Source: Butyricicoccus sp. Marseille-Q5471
GTDB taxonomy: Bacteria; Bacillota; Clostridia; Oscillospirales; Butyricicoccaceae
NCBI RefSeq assembly: GCF_951230135.1
Contig: NZ_CATNVC010000001.1
Location: 1 to 64,000, forward strand
DNA length: 64,000 bases
Direction: 5' to 3'
A program made the position numbers and the translations under genes. Shown piece after piece: positions 48,270 through 56,547 of the stretch; positions within the stretch are counted from its first letter, which is position 1; each line of letters opens with the position of its first letter. Below the pieces are notes generated by a model, which was not told the DNA's origin, ran no database searches, and saw only the letters and a list, made by a program, of their open reading frames with translations.

Positions 48270-48986
48270 ATGGACTTTACAGGAAAAATCGCCGTCGTCA
48301 CCGGTGGCGCGGCAGGCATTGGCAAGGCAATCTGTGGCGCGTTTCGTGCAGCCGGTGCGACCGTCTGCGTGATTGACCGAACAGAAAACGACTTTTTCAC
48401 CGGAGACCTCGCAGATGAGACCGCACTGCGCACCTTTGCCGACAAGGTGCTCCACAGCTACGGGCACGTTGATTTTGTCATCAACAACGCAATGCTCAGC
48501 CGCGGCGGCCTGCAAAGCTGCTCTTATGAGGATTTTAACTATGTGCTGCGCGTCGGTGTGTCCGCTCCCTTTCTGCTGGCACAGCTGTTCGCGCCGTATT
48601 TTGCAGCAGGTGCAAGCATTATCAATATTTCTTCCTCGCGCGACCGCATGAGCCAACCGGAGACCGAAAGCTATACTGCGGCCAAGGGCGGCATTGCCGC
48701 GCTGACCCATGCTCTGGCCGCCACGCTGGCGGGGCGTGTCCGCGTCAATTCCATCTCGCCGGGATGGATTGACACAACAGGCGCGGTCTTTTCGGGTGCG
48801 GATGCCATACAGCATCCGGCGGGGCGTGTCGGCACACCTGCCGACATTGCAAATCTGGTGCTCTTTCTGTGCAGCGAACAAGCAAGCTTCATCACAGGAG
48901 AAAACATCTGCGTTGATGGCGGCATGACACATCAGATGATTTATCACAACGACTGCGGCTGGCGTTATGACCCCATGCAGCACTGA
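48270..48986 (+). CDS. Short-chain dehydrogenase/reductase (SDR)
   Basis: 238 residues, classical SDR. Cofactor motif TGGAAGIGKAI (about 11-21), an Asp at the end of beta-2 (CVIDRTE), which favours NAD(H), the structural NNAMLS in place of NNAG, catalytic Ser in ISSSRDR, and YTAAKGG (Tyr and Lys). The C-terminus has GRVGTPADIANLVLFLCSEQASFITGE-type text, kept here as GRVGTPADIANLV. The substrate is unknown. It faces away from the eut operon and stands alone between it and the methyltransferase gene. Confidence 0.85.
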   Translation: MDFTGKIAVVTGGAAGIGKAICGAFRAAGATVCVIDRTENDFFTGDLADETALRTFADKVLHSYGHVDFVINNAMLSRGGLQSCSYEDFNYVLRVGVSAPFLLAQLFAPYFAAGASIINISSSRDRMSQPETESYTAAKGGIAALTHALAATLAGRVRVNSISPGWIDTTGAVFSGADAIQHPAGRVGTPADIANLVLFLCSEQASFITGENICVDGGMTHQMIYHNDCGWRYDPMQH

Positions 48987-49004
48987 TTCGGTGTTTTCCT
49001 TCTA

Positions 49005-49051
49005 AAGAGAAGAATCCCCGCGAACCCAATGGGTTCGCGGGGATTCCTTTT
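49005..49051. terminator. Bidirectional terminator between the SDR and MttB-like genes
   Basis: AATCCCCGCGAACCC/GGGTTCGCGGGGATT, 3-nt loop, T-run on the plus side and A/T-rich sequence opposite. Confidence 0.85.
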
Positions 49052-49059
49052 GCCATGTA

Positions 49060-50460
49060 TCAGCCGCCAAGCCGCTTGCACGCATGCTGTGCAATTGCAT
49101 CGAGCTCTTTGGCAATCTCTTCTGAAACGACCGGCTCGTCTGTCCGGTTTTTTTCAATCATCGCACGTGCACGTTCGTCGGCCGAACGCAGCAGGTCATG
49201 CTTGCGCGAGGTCAGGTTTTCATAGCTATCCCGATCGAAGAGCGTGCCCGGCCAGCTGCTTTCGCGCATATACTCCACCGTGTGCTCCTCACCGAGGAAG
49301 TTGCCGCCGATTCCCACCTCTTCGATGGTATCCAGACAGATGCTATCCTCATCCACTTCAATGCCACGCGTTACATAATTAAAGGCATCAATCCACTCGT
49401 TGTCCAAAACCAGTTGTGCAAAGCTCATGCCCTGATCCGCGCCGACAATGCCCTGACCGCCGATCGCTTCCGTGCCCGCCAGCATGCTGAAGGCGGTCGA
49501 CAAGGTCTTTTCGAAGCCGCACTGAAAATCCGGGAAAATCGAGTCTGTCAGACCTGCGTTTGAACCGCACTTCAGTCCGTAATATGCTGCCATTTGTGCT
49601 ACACCCACGCCAATCAGCGCCTGATTGGGCGAGCCAAACGAACAAAACATATTGTGGCGCACATCGTTGGTGTGTCCTGAAGCAACGTACTTCGGAATAC
49701 GTCCGGTGATTGCATAGATGAAAAACAAGCTGCCGAGCACCTCTGCATTTTGCAGCGTCAGCAATCCGGCGAGCGAAATCGGGCCGGTCGAGCCAGCCAT
49801 CACCATCGGCGTCATGGTCAGTTCGAGCTGATGCTCGCGGAAGATGAGTGCGATTTCCAAGCTGTTTTCCGCAAACGAGAGCGGACTAATGGTATCAAAC
49901 AGGTAGCTGACCTCACGTCCCATGACGCGCGACATTTCGATGATGTACCGCGCGGAATCCGGCGTCAGCACATAGGTTCCACCCGGTTTTTTCGAATATT
50001 TGTAGATTTCTCGATAGCAAAGTACATCACTGAGCGCACTGGGCACATCGCTCGGCACGGTAACCGCGTTGGCAAGCGGAATATTATCCAGCGACTGAAT
50101 CAGCGCAATGCCATTACGCACGTCATCCATTGTCCCATATCGCCGCTCACCCGTCGCATAATCGACCATGAAAATCTGCGTAGAGACATTGCCTGTGAGC
50201 TTTGACACGGTATCCGTCGTACGCTTTGCGTCACACGATGTATGCCGCACCGTTTTGAGCAGCTCCTCCATCATATCTGCAGGCAGGTGGACGATATCGC
50301 TCGCGTCGTCTGCCTTTGCGCCAAGTGCGGCGGCCAGACGGCGCACCTCGCGATTCGGCACCTTCATACCGGTTTTCTCCAACAGGCGCAGTGACTTTTT
50401 GTGGATGAGCTCGATTTCGTCGGCGCTGAGCAGTTCTACATGGGAACGGATTTGCTTCAT
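49060..50460 (-). CDS. MttB-family (trimethylamine-type) corrinoid methyltransferase, non-pyrrolysine
   Basis: 466 residues, full MttB superfamily length (TIM barrel). N-terminal HVELLSADEIELIHKKSLRLLEKTGMKV, split as LSADEIELIHKKSLRLLEKTG, is the family opening. Further blocks are GGTYVLTPDSARYIIEM and GLKCGSNAGLTDS, and the C-terminal half has GIEVDEDSICLDTIEEVGIGG. The frame has no internal TAG, so it belongs to the pyrrolysine-free branch, whose studied members demethylate quaternary amines (glycine betaine, proline betaine, carnitine, butyrobetaine). No corrinoid protein, activase or transporter is adjacent. It has its own promoter with an inverted repeat. Confidence 0.88.
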   Translation of the reverse strand: MKQIRSHVELLSADEIELIHKKSLRLLEKTGMKVPNREVRRLAAALGAKADDASDIVHLPADMMEELLKTVRHTSCDAKRTTDTVSKLTGNVSTQIFMVDYATGERRYGTMDDVRNGIALIQSLDNIPLANAVTVPSDVPSALSDVLCYREIYKYSKKPGGTYVLTPDSARYIIEMSRVMGREVSYLFDTISPLSFAENSLEIALIFREHQLELTMTPMVMAGSTGPISLAGLLTLQNAEVLGSLFFIYAITGRIPKYVASGHTNDVRHNMFCSFGSPNQALIGVGVAQMAAYYGLKCGSNAGLTDSIFPDFQCGFEKTLSTAFSMLAGTEAIGGQGIVGADQGMSFAQLVLDNEWIDAFNYVTRGIEVDEDSICLDTIEEVGIGGNFLGEEHTVEYMRESSWPGTLFDRDSYENLTSRKHDLLRSADERARAMIEKNRTDEPVVSEEIAKELDAIAQHACKRLGG

Positions 50461-50510
50461 GGTATAGACTCCTTCTCAAAGCGATTGAAAGATATCGCTT
50501 CGTTTTTCCC

Positions 50511-50560
50511 ATTATAAAAGATTGCTCTGCGACACACAATCGATATTTCGGCTGAAATAT
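50511..50560 (-). promoter_or_regulatory. Promoter and inverted repeat of the MttB-like gene
   Basis: TTGTGT (50534-50539), 17-nt spacer, TATAAT (50511-50516) on the minus strand. Directly upstream of the -35 is ATATTTC-GGCT-GAAATAT (50543-50560), a perfect 7-bp repeat placed like an activator site. A second repeat, AAGCGAT/ATCGCTT (50479-50500), lies in the leader. Confidence 0.65.
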
Positions 50561-50580
50561 AGTAGGATTTTGCCGACTTT

Positions 50581-50616
50581 AAAAAAGAAAAGAGCTTCCC
50601 CGTGAAAGGAAGCTCC
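50581..50616 (-). terminator. Terminator of the GGDEF gene
   Basis: GAGCTTCC/GGAAGCTC stem with TTTTCTTTTTT on the minus strand. Confidence 0.8.
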
Positions 50617-50627
50617 TAAAAAATTAC

Positions 50628-51776
50628 TCACAGCCGCAAGCGCTGTTTTTCCTTGTACATTTGCTGATCCGCTTCCATGATGAGTTCATCCACGGTTTTC
50701 TTTTCGTTTTGCCGCAGCATCGCACAGCCTATGCTTGCCGATAACCGATACGGTTTCTGTTCCCGTTCGTTAAACGCAACCAAATTGTCCCCAATCTGAG
50801 CGATGGTGCTGTGAACATGCTCACTGCAATCTCTCTCGCCAATGATCACGAACTCATCTCCGCCAATTCGGGCGATAAAGTCCTTTCGCGGCACAGATTG
50901 TATTAACACCGCCGCAAAGGCTCGCAGCGCATCGTCCCCTGTTAAGTGGCCATACGTATCATTGATTGCTTTAAACCGATCAATATCCAGCAGCAGCAAA
51001 AAACGCACCGCAGAATCACAAGGTTCGGCGATAATTTTGCACAGATACTCTTCAAAACGCCGCCGATTATTGACTCCGGTCAAAGCATCGGTCGTAATCT
51101 GCGCATTCTGCAAGTTAAAATAAATGATGAGCAGCGATATCACCGATCCGATCCAAATCACCGGAAGGCCAAAGTACAATGACTGACACACAGCGCCTAT
51201 CCCCGGAAACAGCGGATAAATCAGCAGCGCCTTTAAATCCCGACCGGAGCAATCGCTTTTTCCGTTTTTGATTGCGTTTAACGTAATGAAATACGTATAG
51301 ATAAAATACACGGCGCACAGAATCACAAATGCATTGTAGCTACGGCCTCTGTGATAAATATTCTGCGCATCGATTTGGAAAAACAATGACGCCGAGCAGC
51401 TCATCACAGTGCCTATCAACAGCAGCAATAGTGGCAGACCATAAAGCGGCATCCGGCGCTTGCTCGTATCCCACGATTTATTGATTTTCTCCTCACAATA
51501 CAGCAGCCAAAACAAACAAATCACCGGATGGAGTGAAAAATAGATGACCGTCACCAGCATATACACAGCTCTCGCCCCGATAAATTGCGTGCCATCCAGA
51601 AGCCACATCGACATATCCGTTAAGAGCAGTGCCATATTGGTAAACAGCATGCAGGTGAACAGCATGTCGTCCGTTTCTTTTTTTGGGGTGATTTGCGCAC
51701 CAAAATTACAATGCATCAGCAGCAAAATCAGCGTTCCGAAGCAGCCTATCGCAATACGCATTTCATTCGCCATCAT
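50628..51776 (-). CDS. Membrane-bound diguanylate cyclase (GGDEF)
   Basis: About 382 residues from ATG 51776 (GGGGGAA upstream; a second ATG follows at once). Seven or so membrane helices in residues 1-215 form a 7TM-like sensor module, without a recognisable ligand site. The C-terminal domain is a GGDEF cyclase: DALTGVNNRRRFEEYL, LLLLDIDRFKAINDTYGH, then the active site RIGGDEFVIIGER, and a final EADQQMYKEKQ. With GGDEF intact it should make cyclic di-GMP. No RxxD inhibitory site is obvious just upstream. Monocistronic. Confidence 0.88.
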   Translation of the reverse strand: MMANEMRIAIGCFGTLILLLMHCNFGAQITPKKETDDMLFTCMLFTNMALLLTDMSMWLLDGTQFIGARAVYMLVTVIYFSLHPVICLFWLLYCEEKINKSWDTSKRRMPLYGLPLLLLLIGTVMSCSASLFFQIDAQNIYHRGRSYNAFVILCAVYFIYTYFITLNAIKNGKSDCSGRDLKALLIYPLFPGIGAVCQSLYFGLPVIWIGSVISLLIIYFNLQNAQITTDALTGVNNRRRFEEYLCKIIAEPCDSAVRFLLLLDIDRFKAINDTYGHLTGDDALRAFAAVLIQSVPRKDFIARIGGDEFVIIGERDCSEHVHSTIAQIGDNLVAFNEREQKPYRLSASIGCAMLRQNEKKTVDELIMEADQQMYKEKQRLRL

Positions 51777-51906
51777 CAATTCCCCCGCTTCTATGGTCAT
51801 CGCATTATCCCATGCCGCAAACAGGGATTCTGCAAACTACAAACTCATCAGCTATTTAGGTCATTATACCATATGCCATACAAAATGCATATATCTTCCA
51901 CGCAAA

Positions 51907-51934
51907 AAAGGGCACGCCTTTCGGCGTGCCCTTT
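51907..51934. terminator. Terminator after the PHP phosphoesterase operon
   Basis: AAAGGGCACGCC/GGCGTGCCCTTT stem; A-run and T-run on opposite sides, so it works in both directions. Confidence 0.85.
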
Positions 51935-51937
51935 TTC

Positions 51938-52921
51938 TTATGCCAGATAGATTGGGCTGGTCAGTGCAATAATTTCTCCATCGCCGTTACCGCGCGCATG
52001 ACTGCCGCGCAGCTCCGCGCGAAGCCAGCCGCGGGGTAGTTCGCGCGAAAACGAAATTGGCGCTCCTGTAAAAGGCTGCTCCGCTGCCGTCTCCCCATTA
52101 ACAACCAAACGCACGGTTTTAACTTCGATATTCCACTGCTCCCAGACTGCCTGTCGCTCGTCCAGGCCGATTTGCACCCGCACCTCGCCTTGTCCGGCAG
52201 ATGCGGTTTCGCCCAGACCGAAGCAGCCCTCCTCCTGCCAAAGGGTCAAATCGACCGTCGGACCAAGGGTAATATAGGTGCGTCCGGCCCGCAGCGCAGC
52301 CAGTGTGTTCGGCGTATTCACTTCGCCCTCCGACAAGCCCAGATAGGTCGCCGTGAGCAGGTGTGCCTTTGAATCCGGAGCATGCCAGTCGCGTCCTGCG
52401 CTGACCGCCAGCCGATGCCCCTGATTGAGCAGTCCGTCATACCACGGCATGACCAATTGATTTTTTGTGCGGCTCATCGGATCCTCTTGCGACCAGACTT
52501 CAATGTAGCTGACCAAATCCCACCGTGTGACCCGAAATTCCCAGTTGCACCCACACATCAGCGGCGAGCCGACCTCGCGCGGATGCGCAATACCGGCCAC
52601 GCCGTGTGCATCCGCAATTTCCTGCAGTGCAGTGTCAATCGTATCGGGTGTCACAAAGCGCCAGTCGATAAAACGGTCACAGCCAAGCACCAGCAGATGC
52701 CCGTAAAACGTCGTCCACTCAATGCCCGGGATGACGCGCAGACCTGTCTCCGTTTCCAGTGCAGGCGTGACCTCTGCATTCCCTGTAACCGCATTATGGT
52801 CGGTCAGCGCAATGCCCGCATAGCCGTACGCCGCCGCAGCCTTCATCAGGCCCGGAACGGTGAACTGGCCGTCACTATGCTGTGTATGATTATGCAGTTC
52901 AAATGGACGGTAGCAGATCAT
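51938..52921 (-). CDS. PHP-domain metal-dependent phosphoesterase (CehA/McbA family)
   Basis: About 327 residues from ATG 52921 (AAAGGGGGGAG upstream). The PHP metal site is visible: ELHNHTQHSDG near residue 9, ALTDHNAV, PGIEWTTFYGHLLVLG and GIAHPREVGSP, then SAGRDWHAPD. The C-terminal ~100 residues are a beta-sandwich-like appendage. Members hydrolyse phosphomono- or diesters or carbamate esters with divalent metals. It has no signal peptide, so it acts in the cytoplasm, plausibly on the compound imported by the ABC system encoded upstream. It overlaps the preceding gene by 23 bp. Confidence 0.82.
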   Translation of the reverse strand: MICYRPFELHNHTQHSDGQFTVPGLMKAAAAYGYAGIALTDHNAVTGNAEVTPALETETGLRVIPGIEWTTFYGHLLVLGCDRFIDWRFVTPDTIDTALQEIADAHGVAGIAHPREVGSPLMCGCNWEFRVTRWDLVSYIEVWSQEDPMSRTKNQLVMPWYDGLLNQGHRLAVSAGRDWHAPDSKAHLLTATYLGLSEGEVNTPNTLAALRAGRTYITLGPTVDLTLWQEEGCFGLGETASAGQGEVRVQIGLDERQAVWEQWNIEVKTVRLVVNGETAAEQPFTGAPISFSRELPRGWLRAELRGSHARGNGDGEIIALTSPIYLA

Positions 52922-53387
52922 CCGTCTCCCCCCTTTCCAGTCCGCAGACAGCAATGTGGCAGTCGACCGTACCGTCGACCACGGCCTGTACATGCAGCAC
53001 GACGCGCCAATCGCCGGGCGATGCGGCGTGCGGTGCGAACCCCCAGCTCGAACCGCTTTCCGAAATCACAATCTTCTGCTCAGGCGGGTGACGGTGCGCG
53101 CAGCCAACGTACTCTCCGTCGCAATCAACCGACAGCGTGACGAAGTTAAACAACTGATCGTACTCCTTCATATCCTCTTCCGTCAGCTGATAGCCTGCGG
53201 GAAAATAAAGACGTACACATTCTTCAATCTGCGGCATAATAATCGCCGGGTCGCTGATTGCCTTCGGCCCATAATGCAGCAATACGACCAGTCTGTCATA
53301 CGCCTTGTCCACGTGAAACGGGAGCAGCACATTGCGCCGCACATCCGTGACCGTAAATTTGAGGTCGTCCCTCAGCAATACATCCAT
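52899..53387 (-). CDS. Conserved-looking protein of unknown function in the ABC/PHP operon
   Basis: 162 residues from ATG 53387. Soluble, with a beta-rich pattern: DVRRNVLLPFHVDKAYDRLVVLLHYGPK opens like an Ig/jelly-roll domain, and the final third (WGFAPHAASPGDWRVVLHVQAVVDG) continues it. No signal peptide or known active site. Two Cys and several His are scattered. The overlap with the PHP phosphoesterase gene suggests the two proteins work together, as a binding or accessory domain. A terminator precedes the gene. Confidence 0.6.
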   Translation of the reverse strand: MDVLLRDDLKFTVTDVRRNVLLPFHVDKAYDRLVVLLHYGPKAISDPAIIMPQIEECVRLYFPAGYQLTEEDMKEYDQLFNFVTLSVDCDGEYVGCAHRHPPEQKIVISESGSSWGFAPHAASPGDWRVVLHVQAVVDGTVDCHIAVCGLERGETDDLLPSI

Positions 53388-53414
53388 AACAATTTATCTC
53401 CTCTGTTCAGTCGG

Positions 53415-53441
53415 AAAAAGAGGGAGCCTAAGCTCCCTCTT
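53415..53441 (-). terminator. Terminator inside the ABC operon
   Basis: GAGGGAGC/GCTCCCTC stem with CTTTTTCC on the minus strand, between the second permease and the unknown gene. It probably lowers expression of the last two genes rather than abolishing it, since no promoter was seen after it. Confidence 0.75.
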
Positions 53442-53450
53442 CCGCTGATG

Positions 53451-54296
53451 CTATTTTTCCCACTCTTTTTCTTTCAGGTTTGTATAGATATACACACCTG
53501 CGGAAACCGAGCAGATCAGGAACATGATAACCGATAGTGCGGCGGCGCGTTCATACCGCAGATACTTGTTGAATTGGTCAAACAGCGAGATGCCAAGCAT
53601 CTTCGGGAAGTTGCCGCCCATCAAGTACGGGGTGGTGAACGAACCGACGTTGGACATGAACACGAAGGTCGAAGCGATAACGACATCCTTGAACGACAGC
53701 GGCAGGATAATCGAGCGGAACACCTGCAGCTTGGACGCGCCGACATCGCGCGCGCTTTCAATCATCGAATCCGGGATTGCGCCCAGACCGGCGGTAATCA
53801 TGAGTGCTGCGAAGGGAACGTTAAACCACATGTTCATGAGAATCATGCCGCTGGCCTGATACATGAGACCCGGTTTAAAGTCGCCGCCGAACAGCTGAGA
53901 AATACGATTGAGCAGGCCGGAATCGCGGATGATGGTAATCATCGCATAAACCGCAACCAGACTCGGAATGAAACGCGGGAGCAGATACAGACTGCCGATG
54001 GCCCGCGAAATCGGGGACTTAATGAAGCGAAGATACAGTGCGAGCAGATATGCAATGATAATAGCGAGTACAACCGTTACGACAACTACGTACAGCGTAA
54101 AGCCGAGATTCTTCAGTTCATTGGGAGTGGTGAAGAAATATCCGTAGTTGCTGAGGGTGAACCCACCGGTATCGGGATCAGTGAAGCTTGTTTTCAGCGC
54201 CGTAAAAATCGGAATTGCGACTACTGCCATGACGGTCAGGAAAGCCGGCAAAACCAACAGATAGGCGATGAGCTTCCGTTTGGTTTCTTTGTTCAT
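53451..54296 (-). CDS. ABC transporter permease (spermidine/phosphonate-type), subunit 2
   Basis: 281 residues, six membrane helices. The coupling motif is SARDVGASKLQVFRSIILPLS (EAA loop), preceded by AGLGAIPDSMIE. The sequence class is that of PotB/ThiP/AfuB-like permeases for polyamines, phosphonates or iron. It pairs with the permease at 56548 to form the channel. It starts 40 bp after the binding-protein gene. Confidence 0.88.
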   Translation of the reverse strand: MNKETKRKLIAYLLVLPAFLTVMAVVAIPIFTALKTSFTDPDTGGFTLSNYGYFFTTPNELKNLGFTLYVVVVTVVLAIIIAYLLALYLRFIKSPISRAIGSLYLLPRFIPSLVAVYAMITIIRDSGLLNRISQLFGGDFKPGLMYQASGMILMNMWFNVPFAALMITAGLGAIPDSMIESARDVGASKLQVFRSIILPLSFKDVVIASTFVFMSNVGSFTTPYLMGGNFPKMLGISLFDQFNKYLRYERAAALSVIMFLICSVSAGVYIYTNLKEKEWEK

Positions 54297-54336
54297 AGCG
54301 TTACCTCGGACACAGTTTTTTTAGACAGCAGTAAAA

Positions 54337-55506
54337 TCAGCCAATCGCACCGATTTCGTTATCCCAGCGCTCGTTGAACGCGGTACCCAGTTCGCCGATA
54401 GACATAATGCGGAACTTGGAAACATCCAGCTGCGCCAGATCTTCATATCCGGTCATATCCATACCAGAGGTATCGATCAGCGGGATAGCAGCCATCTGCT
54501 TGACCAGCATTTCCTGAGTGCTGTCGGTCAGCATGTAATCCATGAACGCGTAAGCGCCGTCAACATTGGAGCCGAACGCAGGAATCATCATGCTCTGAAC
54601 AGAGCCGGTGAAAGAAGGCTCAATGGTGCTCATCTTGATATAATCCGGAACAGTGCCGGCAGCACGCTGAGAAAGCAGCATGTCAGCCCACATCGGGCAC
54701 ATATCGATTTCACCGTTGGACAGCAGGTCAAGTGCGCCCTGGTTCTTGTTGGGGTAAACAATCTTGCCGCCGGACTGGTAGATGGAGGGGTGCAGCTCAG
54801 CAAGCTTTGCAAAGCCGGCATCCCACTGCTCGGTCCACTTCTGGTCCGCGCTGGTCATTGCCTCTTCCGGCAGATCGTTATAAACAGTGGTACGTGCGAA
54901 GGAGTCGCCTGCACCGCCGGTGCCGGGCGTGTTGTAAGCGAAACGGCCCGGATGATCCTTAGCCCACTGGAACAGTTCTTCCATGGTCTTGGGCGGCTCG
55001 GAAACGTTTTTGGAGTTGTAAGCCAGAACAACGGTCGTGCCGCGGTACGGCTGGCAGTAGTCTGCAGCAACCGCAGACTTTGCCGAAACCTTGCTCGAGT
55101 TCGGAATCTTAGAGGTGTCAATCTTAACGAAGGCATCCTCACCAATCAGATCGATGATTTTGGACAGGTCGTCGCCGCCCATGTCGATTACATCATAATC
55201 GGTATTGGTCTGATTTGCCTTGTACGCCGCCGCCAACATGTCGGGCAGTGTCTGCGCGCCGGTACCGGACAGCATGAAGTTCAGCTCAGCCTGGTACTGA
55301 TCCTTGTAGTCGGAGTTCTCGTTAAAGTCCTTAACCATGGACTCGAAGATCTGACGGACATTGTCCGAACCGGTTGCCCAGACCTTAACGGTCTTGAGGC
55401 GCTCGGCGCTGACGCCATCATCCTTTTTTCCGCCGCCGCAGCCGGTCAGCGCGGTGACCATCATGGCTGCCGCCATAAAGCCTGCAAAAATTCTACTCTT
55501 TTTCAT
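54337..55506 (-). CDS. ABC transporter extracellular solute-binding lipoprotein (PotD/family 1-like)
   Basis: 389 residues. Lipobox LTGC after MKKSRIFAGFMAAAMMVTA, then a Gly/Lys linker. The fold class is periplasmic-binding type II: VKVWATGSDNVRQIFESMVKDF, later TTVVLAYNSKNVSEPPKTMEELFQWA and PNKNQGALDLLSNGEIDMCPMWADML. The phrase NTPGTGGAGDSF suggests a phosphate- or anion-binding loop, but the ligand is not identifiable. It stands between the ATPase and the second permease in the operon. Confidence 0.86.
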   Translation of the reverse strand: MKKSRIFAGFMAAAMMVTALTGCGGGKKDDGVSAERLKTVKVWATGSDNVRQIFESMVKDFNENSDYKDQYQAELNFMLSGTGAQTLPDMLAAAYKANQTNTDYDVIDMGGDDLSKIIDLIGEDAFVKIDTSKIPNSSKVSAKSAVAADYCQPYRGTTVVLAYNSKNVSEPPKTMEELFQWAKDHPGRFAYNTPGTGGAGDSFARTTVYNDLPEEAMTSADQKWTEQWDAGFAKLAELHPSIYQSGGKIVYPNKNQGALDLLSNGEIDMCPMWADMLLSQRAAGTVPDYIKMSTIEPSFTGSVQSMMIPAFGSNVDGAYAFMDYMLTDSTQEMLVKQMAAIPLIDTSGMDMTGYEDLAQLDVSKFRIMSIGELGTAFNERWDNEIGAIG

Positions 55507-55524
55507 AGCCCAATCTCTCCTTTT

Positions 55525-56487
55525 TTAAAAAACATGATACTTCGCAAATTTTAGATGAACTGCCTGTCCTACGGTAAGCTTATCTGACTGCTCGCGGTCC
55601 ACAAAACACTTGACAACCGTATCACCGCACTGAACGTTCACTTCCACATAGTGTCCGAGGATCATGATCGTACGAACCGTGCCGTTGATGTCGCCGATGT
55701 CCTGTGTAATGGAAACATCCTCCGGGCGAACTGCAATGGTTTTCCCGTCTTTATTGACAAAATTCATCTCGCCGATGAAGGATGCGACATACTTGCTTGC
55801 CGGCTCGTCATAAATCTCAGCCGGTGCGCCGACCTGTTCGAACACGCCCTTGTTCATGACCACAATGCGGTGGGACAGCGCCATGGCTTCCTCCTGGTCA
55901 TGGGTTACGAATACGACCGTGATGCCCAATTCGGACTGGATTTTCTTCAGTTCCTCACGCATCTGCTGGCGGATTTTTGCATCGAGCGCGGAGAAGGGCT
56001 CGTCAAGCAGCAGCACCGAGGGCTTAAGCATCAGCGAGCGCGCAATTGCGATACGCTGCTGCTGACCGCCGGAAAGCTGTGTCGGATATTTCTTTTCACA
56101 GCCGGACATCGAAACCAGTGCGAGGTGCTTTTTCACTTCCTCATCGATGGTCGCCTTGGGTACCTTGCGCAGCTTCAAGCCAAACGCAAGGTTTTCGTAG
56201 ATTGTCATATGCGTCCAGAGGTTGTAGCTCTGGAACACCATTGCGGTCGGGCGCTTTTCAGGCGGCAGATCGATGATTGACTTGCCGTCAATCAGGATGT
56301 CGCCGTCCGAGACATCGAGGAAACCGCCCAGCGTACGCAGGATGGTTGATTTGCCGCAACCCGATGGGCCAAGCATGGTGACGATTTCGCCTTCGTAGAT
56401 TTTCAGGTTGATGTGCTCTACGCCGTCGCCGTTGTCGTAGTGCTTGGTCATGTCGCGAATTTCAAGTTTTACCGTTCTATCAGCCAT
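55525..56487 (-). CDS. ABC transporter ATP-binding protein (PotA/UgpC-type)
   Basis: 320 residues: an ATPase domain plus a C-terminal OB/TOBE domain. Walker A MLGPSGCGKSTILR, Q-loop MVFQSYNLWTHMT, signature [15 protein letters not shown], Walker B VLLLDEPFSALD, switch VFVTHDQEEAMAL. The TOBE part has IAVRPEDVSI. This two-domain layout is shared by polyamine, iron, 2-aminoethylphosphonate and glycerol-phosphate/sugar importers. It drives the two permeases of this operon. Confidence 0.9.
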   Translation of the reverse strand: MADRTVKLEIRDMTKHYDNGDGVEHINLKIYEGEIVTMLGPSGCGKSTILRTLGGFLDVSDGDILIDGKSIIDLPPEKRPTAMVFQSYNLWTHMTIYENLAFGLKLRKVPKATIDEEVKKHLALVSMSGCEKKYPTQLSGGQQQRIAIARSLMLKPSVLLLDEPFSALDAKIRQQMREELKKIQSELGITVVFVTHDQEEAMALSHRIVVMNKGVFEQVGAPAEIYDEPASKYVASFIGEMNFVNKDGKTIAVRPEDVSITQDIGDINGTVRTIMILGHYVEVNVQCGDTVVKCFVDREQSDKLTVGQAVHLKFAKYHVF

Positions 56488-56547
56488 ATTGAACTCCCTC
56501 TTAATTTCGTAAGACTTTGGTTTGGAAGCGATTTACCGGCTTCCCTC

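Noticed and set aside
49060-50460. Possible pyrrolysine codon in the MttB-like gene
   Set aside because: The frame is continuous for 466 codons without an internal TAG, and full family length is reached.
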